Origin: an uncultured Candidatus Cenarchaeum sp.
GTDB taxonomy: Archaea > Thermoproteota > Nitrososphaeria > Nitrososphaerales > Nitrosopumilaceae
NCBI GenBank assembly: GCA_958295735.1
Contig: OY282369.1
Location: forward strand, 542,161 to 606,160
Direction: 5' to 3'
Length of the DNA: 64,000 bases
Both the position numbers and the translations under genes were made by a program. Below are positions 20,015 through 29,900 of this stretch, in pieces. Every line of letters begins with the position of its first letter. Position 1 is the stretch's first letter. The notes beneath the pieces are model-generated. The model worked only from the letters and a program-made list of their open reading frames with translations, was not told the origin of the DNA and made no database searches.

Positions 20015-20186
20015 GCGCAGCGGGCCGGCGATCCGCGCCGGGCTGCCGCTTCGGCTTCGCGCACGCGCCGCCCGCGGGGGCGCAGCGGGCCGGCGATCCG
20101 CGCCGGGCTGCCGCCTCTTCACGCCCCGCACGCTGGCAATCCCCTCGGAGGCGCAGCGGGCCGGCGATCCGCGCCGGGCTGCCGCC
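20015..20186. repeat. Three 35-36 bp direct repeats with two unrelated spacers
   Basis: Copies at 20015-20049, 20080-20115 and 20151-20186 are nearly identical and begin GCGCAGCGGGCC. Spacers 20050-20079 (30 nt) and 20116-20150 (35 nt) show no similarity to each other. Periods are 65 and 71 bp. The site is between the stop of member E and the TATA box of member C. It looks like a minimal CRISPR array, but no cas gene is in the window. Confidence 0.8.
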
Positions 20187-20219
20187 CGGCGGCCGGCGGG
20201 GCGCGGGAGGCAGCCCCGG

Positions 20220-23200
20220 CTAGGAGCAGTTGGCGACGAACGTGACGGTCTGCGATATGATGTCGGCCTCGAGCGCGTCCAGGCCCCCCAGGTTGATCCG
20301 GAAGTCGACGTCCACGCTGCCGCCCGGCGGCGTCCCCCCGGGTATCACGGTGCCCGCGGCCAGCGGGGCGGAGTCGGCCCGCCGCGGGGAGGCGCCGTCC
20401 AGGCCCACGGCCATCTCCGTGTACGAGAACGGCAGCTGTCCAGGTATGGGGACGCCGTCCCTGAACTGCGCCCAGTCCGTGGCGGACACGGACACCGCGG
20501 GCATCGGGCCGGTTCCTATGTTCGTCACGGTCTGCCGCGCCGGCCTGCTCGTGCTCCCCGCGGACAGCTCGGGGAGGGCGAGCGCCGACTTTTCCAGATC
20601 TATCCCGCACGCGTCCAGGCCCCGGAGCAGCTCGGGGGCCCGCGCCCACTCCGCCGCCGTATCGGACACGGACCACGCGCCGTACGTCACGGGAAACCGC
20701 AGGTCGCCGGAGCCGTCCATGCCCGTGCGGCCGAGCGGGCCGCCGGTCAGGGCCGCCGCGCCCGCTATGTTCCCCCCCGCGAGGGACGGGTCGCCCCCGG
20801 CCCCCACCAGGGCGCCGCCCAGCGCGCGGACGGCCTCGTACGCGGCGTAGGCCGGCGTGGCCGATGTGGCGGGGCCGCGCGGGGCCGCGATGCGGTCTAT
20901 GTAGTCCGTCATGGAATTGCGCTCCACGGCGAACTGGACGGCGGACAGCCGCACGTCGCGGGCCAGCTGTATGGCCGCCGCATCGGCCAGTATGGCGGGC
21001 GACGCGGCCACCCCGTTCCCCGCGCCGGCCCCCGCGCCGCCGGCGGCGAACCACGCCGACCTCTCACGTATGGGGCCGTCCGCCGGCACGCTGCCGGCCA
21101 TCGCCGCGAGTTCCGCATCCGAGCCCATGTACACGACGGCGACGCTCCTGGCCGTCCCGCTCCCGGCGGCCGCCGCCACGGCGGTTTCTATGGGCGCGGC
21201 CGCCGCGCCGCCGCCGCCCCCGGCGAACGCGACGGGCTCGCCGACGGGTATCCCGAGCGCCTCCAGGTCCGATTCCAGCGATTCCAGCAGGCCGTACCCG
21301 GGGCCGTGCAGGCCGGCCTGCACCACGGGGACTACGGCGCCGTACCCGCCCCGCGCCACCTCCGTCGCGAGGGCCCTGGCCAGGTGCGCCGCGCCGGGCT
21401 CCATCCGGAATATCCCGTCGCCTTCCACGGCCAGCGAGCGCGACGCCGACGAGTGCGATATTATCGTGATGCCGTTCTCCGAGGCGTACCCGGCCATGCC
21501 GGCCAGCGCTATATCGGAGGCCGGGCCCACGTACAGGGAGGGGCCGCTCCCGCCCCCGTGCGCCCCGCGGAGCGCCGCCGCGCCGGAGGCGCCCGCCGGG
21601 AGATCGTGCGCGGACACGCTGACGTAGAACTGGTAGCCGCGCTCCTTCGAGACGGCGTTGAAGGCGGCAGCCCCCAGCCTCGCCGCCTCGGCCGACGGGT
21701 CGCCGGCGCCGCGCGCGAACACGCCCACCCGCACGGGCTGCTTGCCGGCCTGCCCGGTCCCGTCGGGCCCGCCGGTGGACTTTTCGCCGGGATTCTCTAC
21801 GGGGTTCCCGAAGGCGTCCGTGACGTTCGCGGACAGGTCGAATCCCACGGCGGAGCTGGCCGAGGCGGTCGTGCTCGCGTTCGCGTTCCACGACACTACC
21901 ACGTTGTTCCCGTACGCGGCCGCCCCGGAGGCGCCGCCGCTGTTCCCCGCTGCCGCGGCGCCGCCCACCGTGATGTTCGTATAGTGGGAGGGGACGGCAA
22001 GCACCGGCTCCGAATAGACGGCGGCCATAGAGCTGCCGTTCAGCACGAAGGCCAGCAGGAAGGACGGGCGGTCGGGATCGCGCGCGACGTCCAGCAGCGC
22101 CCGCTCCGGCGCGTGCGCCGCGCGGCCGTTGGTGACGAAGCCGGCGGGCAGCAGCAGCGTGGTGGACTCCTGATCCGAGAACGCGGCCGCGTCCAGCGCT
22201 TCCCGCACCCGGTCGGACACGAGAAGCACGAAGGTCCTGTCCCCCGTGCTGCCGGACTCGACGGACAGTATATCGGCGGCAGACAGAGAGACCGCGGCGT
22301 CGCCTCCCCAGCTCCGGCCGCGGATCTCGATCATTCCTGGGAACGACTGCGCGCCGGGCGCGGTCGCGGCCTCGTCAAACGTCATGACGAGCCGGCCCGC
22401 GTTGCCGCCGGCCGGCGCCAGGTTGAAGGATGCCGCGGCGAGGCGCGGGGGCGATGGATCCTGCACGTACGCGAGCGGGACGGCCGGCTGGCCGCCCGGC
22501 GCGTACCCGTTGCCGGATGCGTCGGACACGAAGGCGGCGGGCAGCTCGATGGTGGCGGAGCCCAGGTCCGCCGCGTTGAGCTCCACGCGCTTGGCGCCGG
22601 AGATGTCCAGCGCGAACGCCGCGTCCCCCGCGCGGCCCGATGCCACGGAGGGAATGTCGCCGCTGGACAGCGCAACCTCCCCGCCGCCTCCCCGTATTAC
22701 TATCTCCCCCGCGAACGACCGCACGTCCGGCGCGGCGGCGGCCGCCTCGCCGAACGTAATAGTGAGCCGGCCGTTCTCTCCGGCCGTCAGGTCGAGGGCG
22801 GCGGATTCGAGCAGGGGGGCCTGGCCGCCCGACGGCCCCGGGTCGGGCAGCTCCAGGTCGGCCCCCCTGTTGTCGGCCGCGCTCCGTATAGTGCACGGCC
22901 CGCCCAGCGCGTCCGTTCCGGCATAGTCGGGGGCCGTCTCGCCCGGCTGCACCGTGTACGAGAAAGTGAGGCGGTCCGTCCCGTTCCCGGACGCGTACGT
23001 GGCGCTCCCGCCGCCCTCCATTTCAAGGGACGGTTTGAGGGAGCCCGGCGCCTCCCCGGACATGGCGGCAGTCAGGGCCACGGGGTGCGTGAACTCTACG
23101 TGCATCGTCATCGCGGAGCCCGGCTCGCGCGGCGAGCCCGGATCGGCCCACGCCCGTACGGCTGACACGGGGACGTGCGGGTCGTCCGACCGCACCACCG

Positions 23201-26200
23201 TCACGTCCTGCGTGGCGGTTGCGGGGTTGCCTGAACGGTCCAGGGCCAGCCACTTTACCGTGGTGGTGCTTCCGACGGGAAAGTACAGCGGGGCATTGTC
23301 CGGTATGATGACGTCCGAGACCGCGTCCGCGGCGGTGGCCTCGCAGTAGTCGTCTATGTACAAGGCGACGTCTGCGCCGCTGGCGCGCACCGTATAGTCA
23401 GCGGGCGGCGTCACCGAGGGCGGCGTCGTGTCAATGACCGTCACCCGCTGAGTGTCGCTGTCGGATTCTCCGGTCGTCGTGTCGGTCGCGGTCCACGTCA
23501 CTTCGGTGGTCCCGAGCGGGAACGACTGCAACTGCGGCTCGCGGGTTATGGCCAGTCCCGTTTGGGGATCCGTCGTGGGCGCGCCGAGGTCTGCTATGGT
23601 GGTGCCGCCGGGCGAGGCCGCTTCCGCCCTCACGTCGCCCGGTGCCTCGATCGCCGGGTTTCCGCCGCGCGTGCCTGTGATGACCACGTCGTCGACGACC
23701 ACGCCGAACTGGTCCAGGGGGTCGGCCGGCAAGCCCCTCGCCACAAACACTATGGTAAAGTCCTCCACCATCAGGTCTGCCGGCAACACGACAGTCTCTG
23801 CCTCGAATCCGCCCGTTGCCGCATCCGCGCCCCACTCTTCGATCTGCTCCCACCCGCCCGTGCTGTTAAACGCGTATACCCGCAGGTAGGAGCCCGCCTC
23901 CAGAAGCGGAGCATCGCGGAAAAATTCCAGGGTGGCCGACGAGTGCGCCGTCATGTCTATGGGAGTTGATAATACGCATCCCAGGTTTTCTGACCTAAAC
24001 GCGAGGTGATAGTCGGGCGTGTCGCCAGACCATACGATCCTCCACTCGTCGCTGGCGCTGCAACCCGTTCCTTGGATCCAGTCGACAAGGCCCTTGTCGA
24101 ATGTGTCGTTCAGCTGGACGGGAGCCCACTTCGGGGGATCCGTCACCGTGACGTCGACGCGGGCCAGCTCGACGTTTCCGGAAGAGTTGGCGCGCACCAC
24201 TACGAATTTTTCCCCCACGTCGGCCCTGGCGGGGTTCAGGATCAGGGTCCCCGTGCCGTCCTCGTTGTCGTCCATGGCGGCCCCAACGTAATGCAAGTCG
24301 TACTCGTTTTCGAACCCCTGACGCACATCGAGCGATACGTCGGCGCCCCCCGGAATGGTAGCAGACACCGGCACCGCGGCCTCTCCGGTATGGCTGACGG
24401 TTACGGGAGGGATCGGAGCAAACGCCGGAAGGTCCCCCGTGGAGTTGAACGGCATCCGGTGCAGGTCCATTATGTTTTCCATGCTGCCGAGCCCCGGCCG
24501 CCTTTCCCAGCGCACGTAGAACTGCTCGGCGTTCTGAGGGCCGTCCCGCACGATCTGGATGATCTCGTCGGCCCCCATGTGGAGATCGTCCAAGATTCCA
24601 CTTTCCGGAACAGCTTGCCCGCCGGCCCACAACCTCTTGCGGTCGTGCGTTTCGTCCACATGCTCGTCGTACACGTCCCAGAGAGCCCCCACCACCTGTA
24701 TCTCCGTCTGCTTGTCGGTGGAGTCGTTGTAGTCGAACAGGGTGTAATAGTCGTCGCCTACGCGGTACAGTTCGCGCTCCATGTCGACGTAGGTGTCCTC
24801 GTATTCCCGCAGTTCCGGCGCGTCGTCCACCATATGCGGGACAAAGTACGCGAGGCCCTCGCCGAACGCGCATCCCGGGGATATTTTTTGATCGAAACGG
24901 TGCGTGCAGCCCTCGGGCGGCCCTCCCAGGTGGGCGTGCGCGTGGTGGCCGTACTCGTGCTGGATGACGTACCTGCTCTCCGACATGTCGTGTGTTGCAG
25001 ATGTGTCCAATCCGCCTAGGAATATCTCGGAGTCAAGTGCAACGTAGAACGCATCGCCGCTGTCTGCATGTTCTGGCCAGGCATTTGCGACCCGGCTACC
25101 GTAGTGCCAGAATACCGTGACCGGCGGGATCTCGGCCCCTAGATCTTCTTTGAAGTGGGCCTTCGTGTCCGATATTACGCCCACTATGCGGGCGGCCCCG
25201 TTCATCGCATCCGACTCCACGTCCATGTCGAGCCGCGCGTTTCCGGCCTCGCGATCCCGCAGGTAATGCGGGCTGGGCTCGTAGTACGGCAGTCGCGCGC
25301 TGTCCCTGACCGACACCCCGTCGCCGAACGAAGATACATCGATGCTCAGATCCGGCCCCGTCCCGTCCCCGTCCGGATCCGTGTTGTCGAGTGGCCCCAG
25401 CACGTACCAGCCGTGCTCGTTCGCGAATGTGCAGGCAACCGTCCCATCCGTGTAGTTCAACAGCGTCTCGCTGGCATCCACAAGGTTGTAGTCGGTAGCG
25501 CACACGAACAGGCCGTGCGCGGGCCCCCTCAAGTCGGAGTACGGGAGCTCCATCCGGATCTCCCCGTACAGCACGAGATCCCCGGCGCCCGCATCCGCCG
25601 CGCCGCTGCGGGAGCCGTGGCCGCCCGTGGCGGGTTCGGGCCCCGGCAGCGCGGCGCGCTGATGCCCTGACGGGCCGGGGCCGCCTCGCCCCGCCAGGCT
25701 GCCCGCTGGAATCCCGGAGTCGGCGCCGGCGGGTGCCGGGACGGGCGCGTCCTCGCGGGGCGCCTCGAGGGCCGCCCTGATCGCGTCGTCCAAGCTCGGG
25801 CCGCCTGGCGGCCCCGCGCCCCGCGGGCCCGCCCGCTCCGGCGTATCCGGCGCCGCGGCGGACTGCGGATTCCCCTGCGCGTTCCGGCCGGCGGCCGGCG
25901 CCACGTCCAGTACAAGCCGGGCCGCCCCGCGCAGGAACCCCGCCGCGTCGATCACCGTCGCGCCCGCCTCGGTGGGAAGCACCGTGAACTCGAACCGGTA
26001 CTCACGGCCGGGCGTCGCCGCCAGCGTCCCCCCGATCTCCGTGTACGTGTTCCCGCCGGCCTCCCCGTGCGACGGCGCGCCGAGTGCGGGATCCGATGAC
26101 AGTACCTTGACGTCCCCGCCGAACAGCACGTGGACGGAGGTGTCCGCCTCGTCCGTATGCCCGTCGGGGAACTCGATCTCTCCGATGCTTCCGTTCCCGT

Positions 26201-26609
26201 GCATTACCGCCGCGGTGAGGGGAAGCGTGGTAGTGAGAACCACGGAAAGCGGCTCGCCCGCGACCGGCTTGGAATGCACGGAGATCGTCGTGTTGGACGG
26301 GTTGGGGCGATCCGCGTACCCGGACGAGGCGTAGGGCGCCGCGCGCTCCGGCGGCCGCGGCTCTTGCAGGCCGGGGGAGGCCCCCTGCTGCCCTTCTGCG
26401 GGCGCTGCGGCAGGCGGGCCCGCGGCGCACGCCGGATCCGCGGGCGCCTGCCCCGCGCCGCACGCCGCGTCGGACGCTGTCGGCCCTGCCGCATCGTTTT
26501 GGAGAGGCATGGCCGCGGCCAGGGCGGCCGCCACGACGACCGCGGCGGCAACGAGCAACCAAGTCGCGGGGCGCCGCGGCGCCGATCCGGCGCGCTCGTG
26601 CAAAGCCAC
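20220..26609 (-). CDS. Giant surface protein member E (2129 residues)
   Basis: Start GTG 26609 (VALHERAGSAPRRPATWLL), 26 nt from a TATA-like box; stop TAG 20220-20222. Modules: Ala/Val-rich signal peptide; NPSNTTISVH beta domain; Pro-rich linker; DLVLYGEIRM transthyretin-like domain; zinc-peptidase module with HEYGHHAHAH and GEGLAYFV (about 24850-24960); Ig-like; MAM-like; two HYR-like domains; then a pair of ESAALDLTAGENGRLTITF-type beta domains shared with members D and the NHL protein at 46.3-58.8 kb but not with B or C; PBP1-like domain; C-terminal domain ending FVANCS. The N-terminal third is closest to member C and the middle to member D, so the gene is a mosaic. Secreted; peptidase and ligand-binding roles are inferred from modules. 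Confidence 0.85.
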   Translation of the reverse strand: MALHERAGSAPRRPATWLLVAAAVVVAAALAAAMPLQNDAAGPTASDAACGAGQAPADPACAAGPPAAAPAEGQQGASPGLQEPRPPERAAPYASSGYADRPNPSNTTISVHSKPVAGEPLSVVLTTTLPLTAAVMHGNGSIGEIEFPDGHTDEADTSVHVLFGGDVKVLSSDPALGAPSHGEAGGNTYTEIGGTLAATPGREYRFEFTVLPTEAGATVIDAAGFLRGAARLVLDVAPAAGRNAQGNPQSAAAPDTPERAGPRGAGPPGGPSLDDAIRAALEAPREDAPVPAPAGADSGIPAGSLAGRGGPGPSGHQRAALPGPEPATGGHGSRSGAADAGAGDLVLYGEIRMELPYSDLRGPAHGLFVCATDYNLVDASETLLNYTDGTVACTFANEHGWYVLGPLDNTDPDGDGTGPDLSIDVSSFGDGVSVRDSARLPYYEPSPHYLRDREAGNARLDMDVESDAMNGAARIVGVISDTKAHFKEDLGAEIPPVTVFWHYGSRVANAWPEHADSGDAFYVALDSEIFLGGLDTSATHDMSESRYVIQHEYGHHAHAHLGGPPEGCTHRFDQKISPGCAFGEGLAYFVPHMVDDAPELREYEDTYVDMERELYRVGDDYYTLFDYNDSTDKQTEIQVVGALWDVYDEHVDETHDRKRLWAGGQAVPESGILDDLHMGADEIIQIVRDGPQNAEQFYVRWERRPGLGSMENIMDLHRMPFNSTGDLPAFAPIPPVTVSHTGEAAVPVSATIPGGADVSLDVRQGFENEYDLHYVGAAMDDNEDGTGTLILNPARADVGEKFVVVRANSSGNVELARVDVTVTDPPKWAPVQLNDTFDKGLVDWIQGTGCSASDEWRIVWSGDTPDYHLAFRSENLGCVLSTPIDMTAHSSATLEFFRDAPLLEAGSYLRVYAFNSTGGWEQIEEWGADAATGGFEAETVVLPADLMVEDFTIVFVARGLPADPLDQFGVVVDDVVITGTRGGNPAIEAPGDVRAEAASPGGTTIADLGAPTTDPQTGLAITREPQLQSFPLGTTEVTWTATDTTTGESDSDTQRVTVIDTTPPSVTPPADYTVRASGADVALYIDDYCEATAADAVSDVIIPDNAPLYFPVGSTTTVKWLALDRSGNPATATQDVTVVRSDDPHVPVSAVRAWADPGSPREPGSAMTMHVEFTHPVALTAAMSGEAPGSLKPSLEMEGGGSATYASGNGTDRLTFSYTVQPGETAPDYAGTDALGGPCTIRSAADNRGADLELPDPGPSGGQAPLLESAALDLTAGENGRLTITFGEAAAAAPDVRSFAGEIVIRGGGGEVALSSGDIPSVASGRAGDAAFALDISGAKRVELNAADLGSATIELPAAFVSDASGNGYAPGGQPAVPLAYVQDPSPPRLAAASFNLAPAGGNAGRLVMTFDEAATAPGAQSFPGMIEIRGRSWGGDAAVSLSAADILSVESGSTGDRTFVLLVSDRVREALDAAAFSDQESTTLLLPAGFVTNGRAAHAPERALLDVARDPDRPSFLLAFVLNGSSMAAVYSEPVLAVPSHYTNITVGGAAAAGNSGGASGAAAYGNNVVVSWNANASTTASASSAVGFDLSANVTDAFGNPVENPGEKSTGGPDGTGQAGKQPVRVGVFARGAGDPSAEAARLGAAAFNAVSKERGYQFYVSVSAHDLPAGASGAAALRGAHGGGSGPSLYVGPASDIALAGMAGYASENGITIISHSSASRSLAVEGDGIFRMEPGAAHLARALATEVARGGYGAVVPVVQAGLHGPGYGLLESLESDLEALGIPVGEPVAFAGGGGGAAAAPIETAVAAAAGSGTARSVAVVYMGSDAELAAMAGSVPADGPIRERSAWFAAGGAGAGAGNGVAASPAILADAAAIQLARDVRLSAVQFAVERNSMTDYIDRIAAPRGPATSATPAYAAYEAVRALGGALVGAGGDPSLAGGNIAGAAALTGGPLGRTGMDGSGDLRFPVTYGAWSVSDTAAEWARAPELLRGLDACGIDLEKSALALPELSAGSTSRPARQTVTNIGTGPMPAVSVSATDWAQFRDGVPIPGQLPFSYTEMAVGLDGASPRRADSAPLAAGTVIPGGTPPGGSVDVDFRINLGGLDALEADIISQTVTFVANCS

Positions 26610-26630
26610 GAAAGATGGTCGGCAACGCCG

Positions 26631-26638
26631 AATAATAA
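26631..26638 (-). promoter_or_regulatory. TATA-like box of member E
   Basis: Minus-strand TTATTATT centred 26 nt upstream of GTG 26609; identical in layout to that of member C. Confidence 0.6.
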
Positions 26639-26727
26639 GGCGGCGCAACGGGTAGTCTCTCACAACCACGCCTACGACGACCGCGCCGGGGCAGTTTTCA
26701 CGCCTAAAATTCGAATTACGGGACGGG

Positions 26728-26904
26728 CTAGCGGCTGGACGGCGATCCGCTCCGGGCTGCCGACAGGACAGGATCGATCGGGCCGGCCGCGGCCTTTACT
26801 AGCAACGGCCAGAGATCCGCGCCGGGCTGCCGCATTTCCGCCGCCGTCCTTTTCACCTGCACCTCGGCGCTAGCAACGGCCAGAGATCCGCGCCGGGCTG
26901 CCGC
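26728..26904. repeat. Three 35-bp repeats with two unrelated 36-bp spacers
   Basis: Copies at 26728-26762, 26799-26833 and 26870-26904. The last two are identical (start CTAGCAACGGCCAGAG, end CGCCGGGCTGCCGC); the first is degenerate. Spacers 26763-26798 and 26834-26869 are unrelated to each other. Period is 71 bp. The left half of this intergenic region (26640-26727) is unusually AT-rich with no gene. A degenerate terminal copy plus identical inner copies is the pattern of a small CRISPR array. Confidence 0.8.
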
Positions 26905-26938
26905 CCCGCGGCCGGCGGGGCGCGGGAGGCGGCCCCGG

Positions 26939-29900
26939 CTAGGAGCAGTTGACGACGAACGTGACGGTCTGCGATATGAAGTCGGCATCGAGCGCGTCCA
27001 GGCCATCCAGGTTGATCCGGAAGTCGACGTCCAGGCTGCTGCCCGGCGGCGTCCCTCCCGGTATCTCGGTGCCCGCGGCCAGCGGGGTTGAGTCGGCCCG
27101 CCTGGGGGAGGCGCCGTCCAGGCCCACGGCCATCTCCGTGAGCGAGAACGGCAGCTGTCCCTGCACGGGGACGCCGTCCCTGAACTGCGCCCAGTCCGTG
27201 GCGGACACGGACACCGCGGGCATCGGGGTGGTTCCCACGTTCGTCACGGTCTGCCGCGCCGGCCTGCTCGTGCTCCCCGCGGACAGTTCGGGGAGGGCGA
27301 GCGCCGGCTTTTCCAGATCTATCCCGCACGAGTCCAGGCCTCGGAGCAGCGCGGGGGCGCGCTCCCACTCCGCCGAGGTATCCGAGACCGACCACGCGCC
27401 GTACGTCACGGGCAGCCGCAGGTCGCCGGAGCCGTCCATGCCCGTGCGGCCGAGCGGGCCGCCGACCAAGGCCGCCGCGCCCGCCACGTTCCCCCCCGCG
27501 AGGGACGGGTCGCCCCCGGCCAGCACCAGGGCGCCGCCCAGCGCGCGGACGGCCTCGTACGCGGCGTAGGCCGGAGTGGCCGATGTAGCGGGGCCGCGCG
27601 GGGCCGCGATGCGGTCGATGTAGTCCGTTATGCTGTTGCGCTCCACGGCGAACTGGACGGCGGACAGCTGTACGTCGCGGGCCAGCTGCATGGCCGCCGC
27701 ATCGGCCAGCACGGCGGGCGACGCGGCCACCCCGCTCCCCGCGCCGGCCCCCGCGCCGCCAACAGCGAACCATGCCGACCTCTCCCGTATGGGGCCGTCC
27801 GCCGGCACGCTGCCGGCCATCGCTGCGAGCTCCGCATCCGAGCCCATGTACACGACGGCGACGCTCCTGGCCGTCCCGCTCCCGGCGGCCGCCGCCACGG
27901 CGGCCCCCACGGGCGCGGCCGCCGCGCCGCCGCCCCCCGCGAACGCGACGGGCTCGCCTACGTGTATCCCGAGCGGTTCCAGGTCCGATTCCAGCTGTTC
28001 CAGCAGGCCGTACCCGGGGCCGTGCAGGTCGGTCTGCACCACGGGGACTATGGCGCCGTACCCGCCCCGCGCCACCTCGGCCGCGAGGACCCTGGCCAGG
28101 TGCGCCACGCCGGGCTCCATCCGGAATATGGGATCGCCCCCCATGGCAAGCGGGCGCGCCGCCGACGAGTGCGATATTATTGTTATCCCGTTCTCCGAGG
28201 CGTAGTCGGCCATGCCGGCCAGCGCCGTGTCGGAGGCCGGGCCCACGTACAGGGAGGGGCCGCTCCCGCCGCCGTGCGCCCCGCGGAGCGCCGCCGCGCC
28301 TAGAGCGCCCGCCGGGAGATCGTGCTCGGACACGTCGACGTAGAACGCGTAACCGCGCTCCACCGATACGGCGTTGAAAGCGGCGGCCCCCAGCCTCGCC
28401 GCCCCCATGGAGGGGTCGCCGGCGCCGCGCGCGAACACGCCCACCCGCACGGGCTGCTTGCCGGCCTGCCCGGTCCCGCCCGGCCCGGCGGTGTACTTTG
28501 CGCCGGGGTTTTCAAGCGGGTTACCGAAGGCGTCAGTGACGTTCGCGGACAGGTCGAATCCCACGGCGGAGCCGGCCGCGGCGGTCGTGCTCGCGTTCGC
28601 GTTCCACGACACTATAACGTTGTTCCCGAACGCGGCCGCGTCGGAGGCGCCGCCGCCGTTCCCCGCCGCCGCGGCGCCGTCCACCGTGATGTTCGCGTAG
28701 TGAGAGGGGACGGCAAGCACCGGCTCCGAATAGACGGCGGCTACGGAGCTGCCGTTCAGCACGAATGCCAGCAGGAAGGCCGGGCGGTTGGGATCGCGCG
28801 CGACGTCCAGCGGCGCCCGCTCCGGCGCGTGCGCCGCGCGGCCGTTGGTGACGAAGCCGGCGGGCAGCAGCAGCGTGGTGGACTCCGGATCCGAGAACGC
28901 GGCCGCGTCCAGCGCCGCCCGCGCCCGGTCGGACACGAGAAGCACGAAGGTCCTGTCCCCCGTGCTGCCGGACTCGACGGACAGTACGTCGTCGGCGGAC
29001 AGGGTGACCGCGGCGTCGCCTCCCCCGCTCCGGCCGCGGATCTCGATCATTCCGGGGAACGACTGCGCGCCGGGCGCGGTCGCGGCCTCGTCGAACGTTA
29101 TAACGAGCCGGCCCGCGGCGCCGCCGGCCGGCGCCAGGTTGAAGGATGCCGCGGTGAGGCGCGGGGGCGAGGGATCCGGCACGTACGCGAGCGGGACGGG
29201 CGGCTGGCCGCCCGGCGCGTACCCGTTGCCGGATGCGTCGGACACGAAGGCGGCGGGCAGCTCGATGGTGGCGGAGCCCAGATCGGGCCCGTTGAGCTCC
29301 ACGCGCTTGGCGCCGGAGATGTCCAGCGCGAACGCCGCGTCCCCCGCGCGGCCCGATGCCACGGAGGGAATGTCGCCGCTGGACAGCGCAACCTCCCCGC
29401 CGCCTCCCCGTATTACTATCTCCCCCGCGAACGACCGCACGTCCGGCGCGGCGGCGGCCGCCTCGCCGAACGTAATAGTGAGCCGGCCGTTCTCTCCGGC
29501 CGTCAGGTCAAGGGCGGCGGATTCGAGCAGGGGGGCCTGACCGCCCGACGGCCCCGGGTCGGTCGGCCCCGGGTCGGTCGGCCCCGGGTCGGTCGGCCCC
29601 GGGTCGGTCGGCCCCGGGTCGGTCGGCCCCGGGTCGGTCGGCCCCGGGTCGGGCAGCTCCAGGTCGGCCCCCCTGTTGTCTGCCATGCTCCGTATAGTGC
29701 ACGGCCCGCCCAGCGCATCCGTTCCAGCATAGTCGGGGGCCGTCTCGCCCGGCTGCACCGTATACGAGAAAGTGAGGCGGTCCGTCCCGTTCCCGGACGC
29801 GTATGTGGCGCTCCCGCCGCCGTCCATTTCAAGGGACGGCAAGAGGGAGCCGGGCGCCTCCCCCGACATGGCGGCGGTCAGCGCCACGGGATGCGTGAAC

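Noticed and set aside
19982-20131. Upstream extension of member C (and likewise of E to 26669)
   Set aside because: The extension runs through the TATA box and the intergenic repeats, and paralogues start at the equivalent of GTG 19981 and 26609.
17411-20245. Very long plus-strand open frame (944 codons) antisense to member C; similar ones at 28322-30664, 53187-55607 and 55614-58037
   Set aside because: Arg/Gly/Val-rich translations with no family resemblance; they mirror the codon bias of the real minus-strand genes in GC-rich DNA.
13418-26904. Calling the intergenic repeat clusters confirmed CRISPR arrays
   Set aside because: Only two to three repeats each, no cas genes visible, variable repeat sequence, one cluster with near-identical spacers, and position in 3' flanks. 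Listed as repeats instead.
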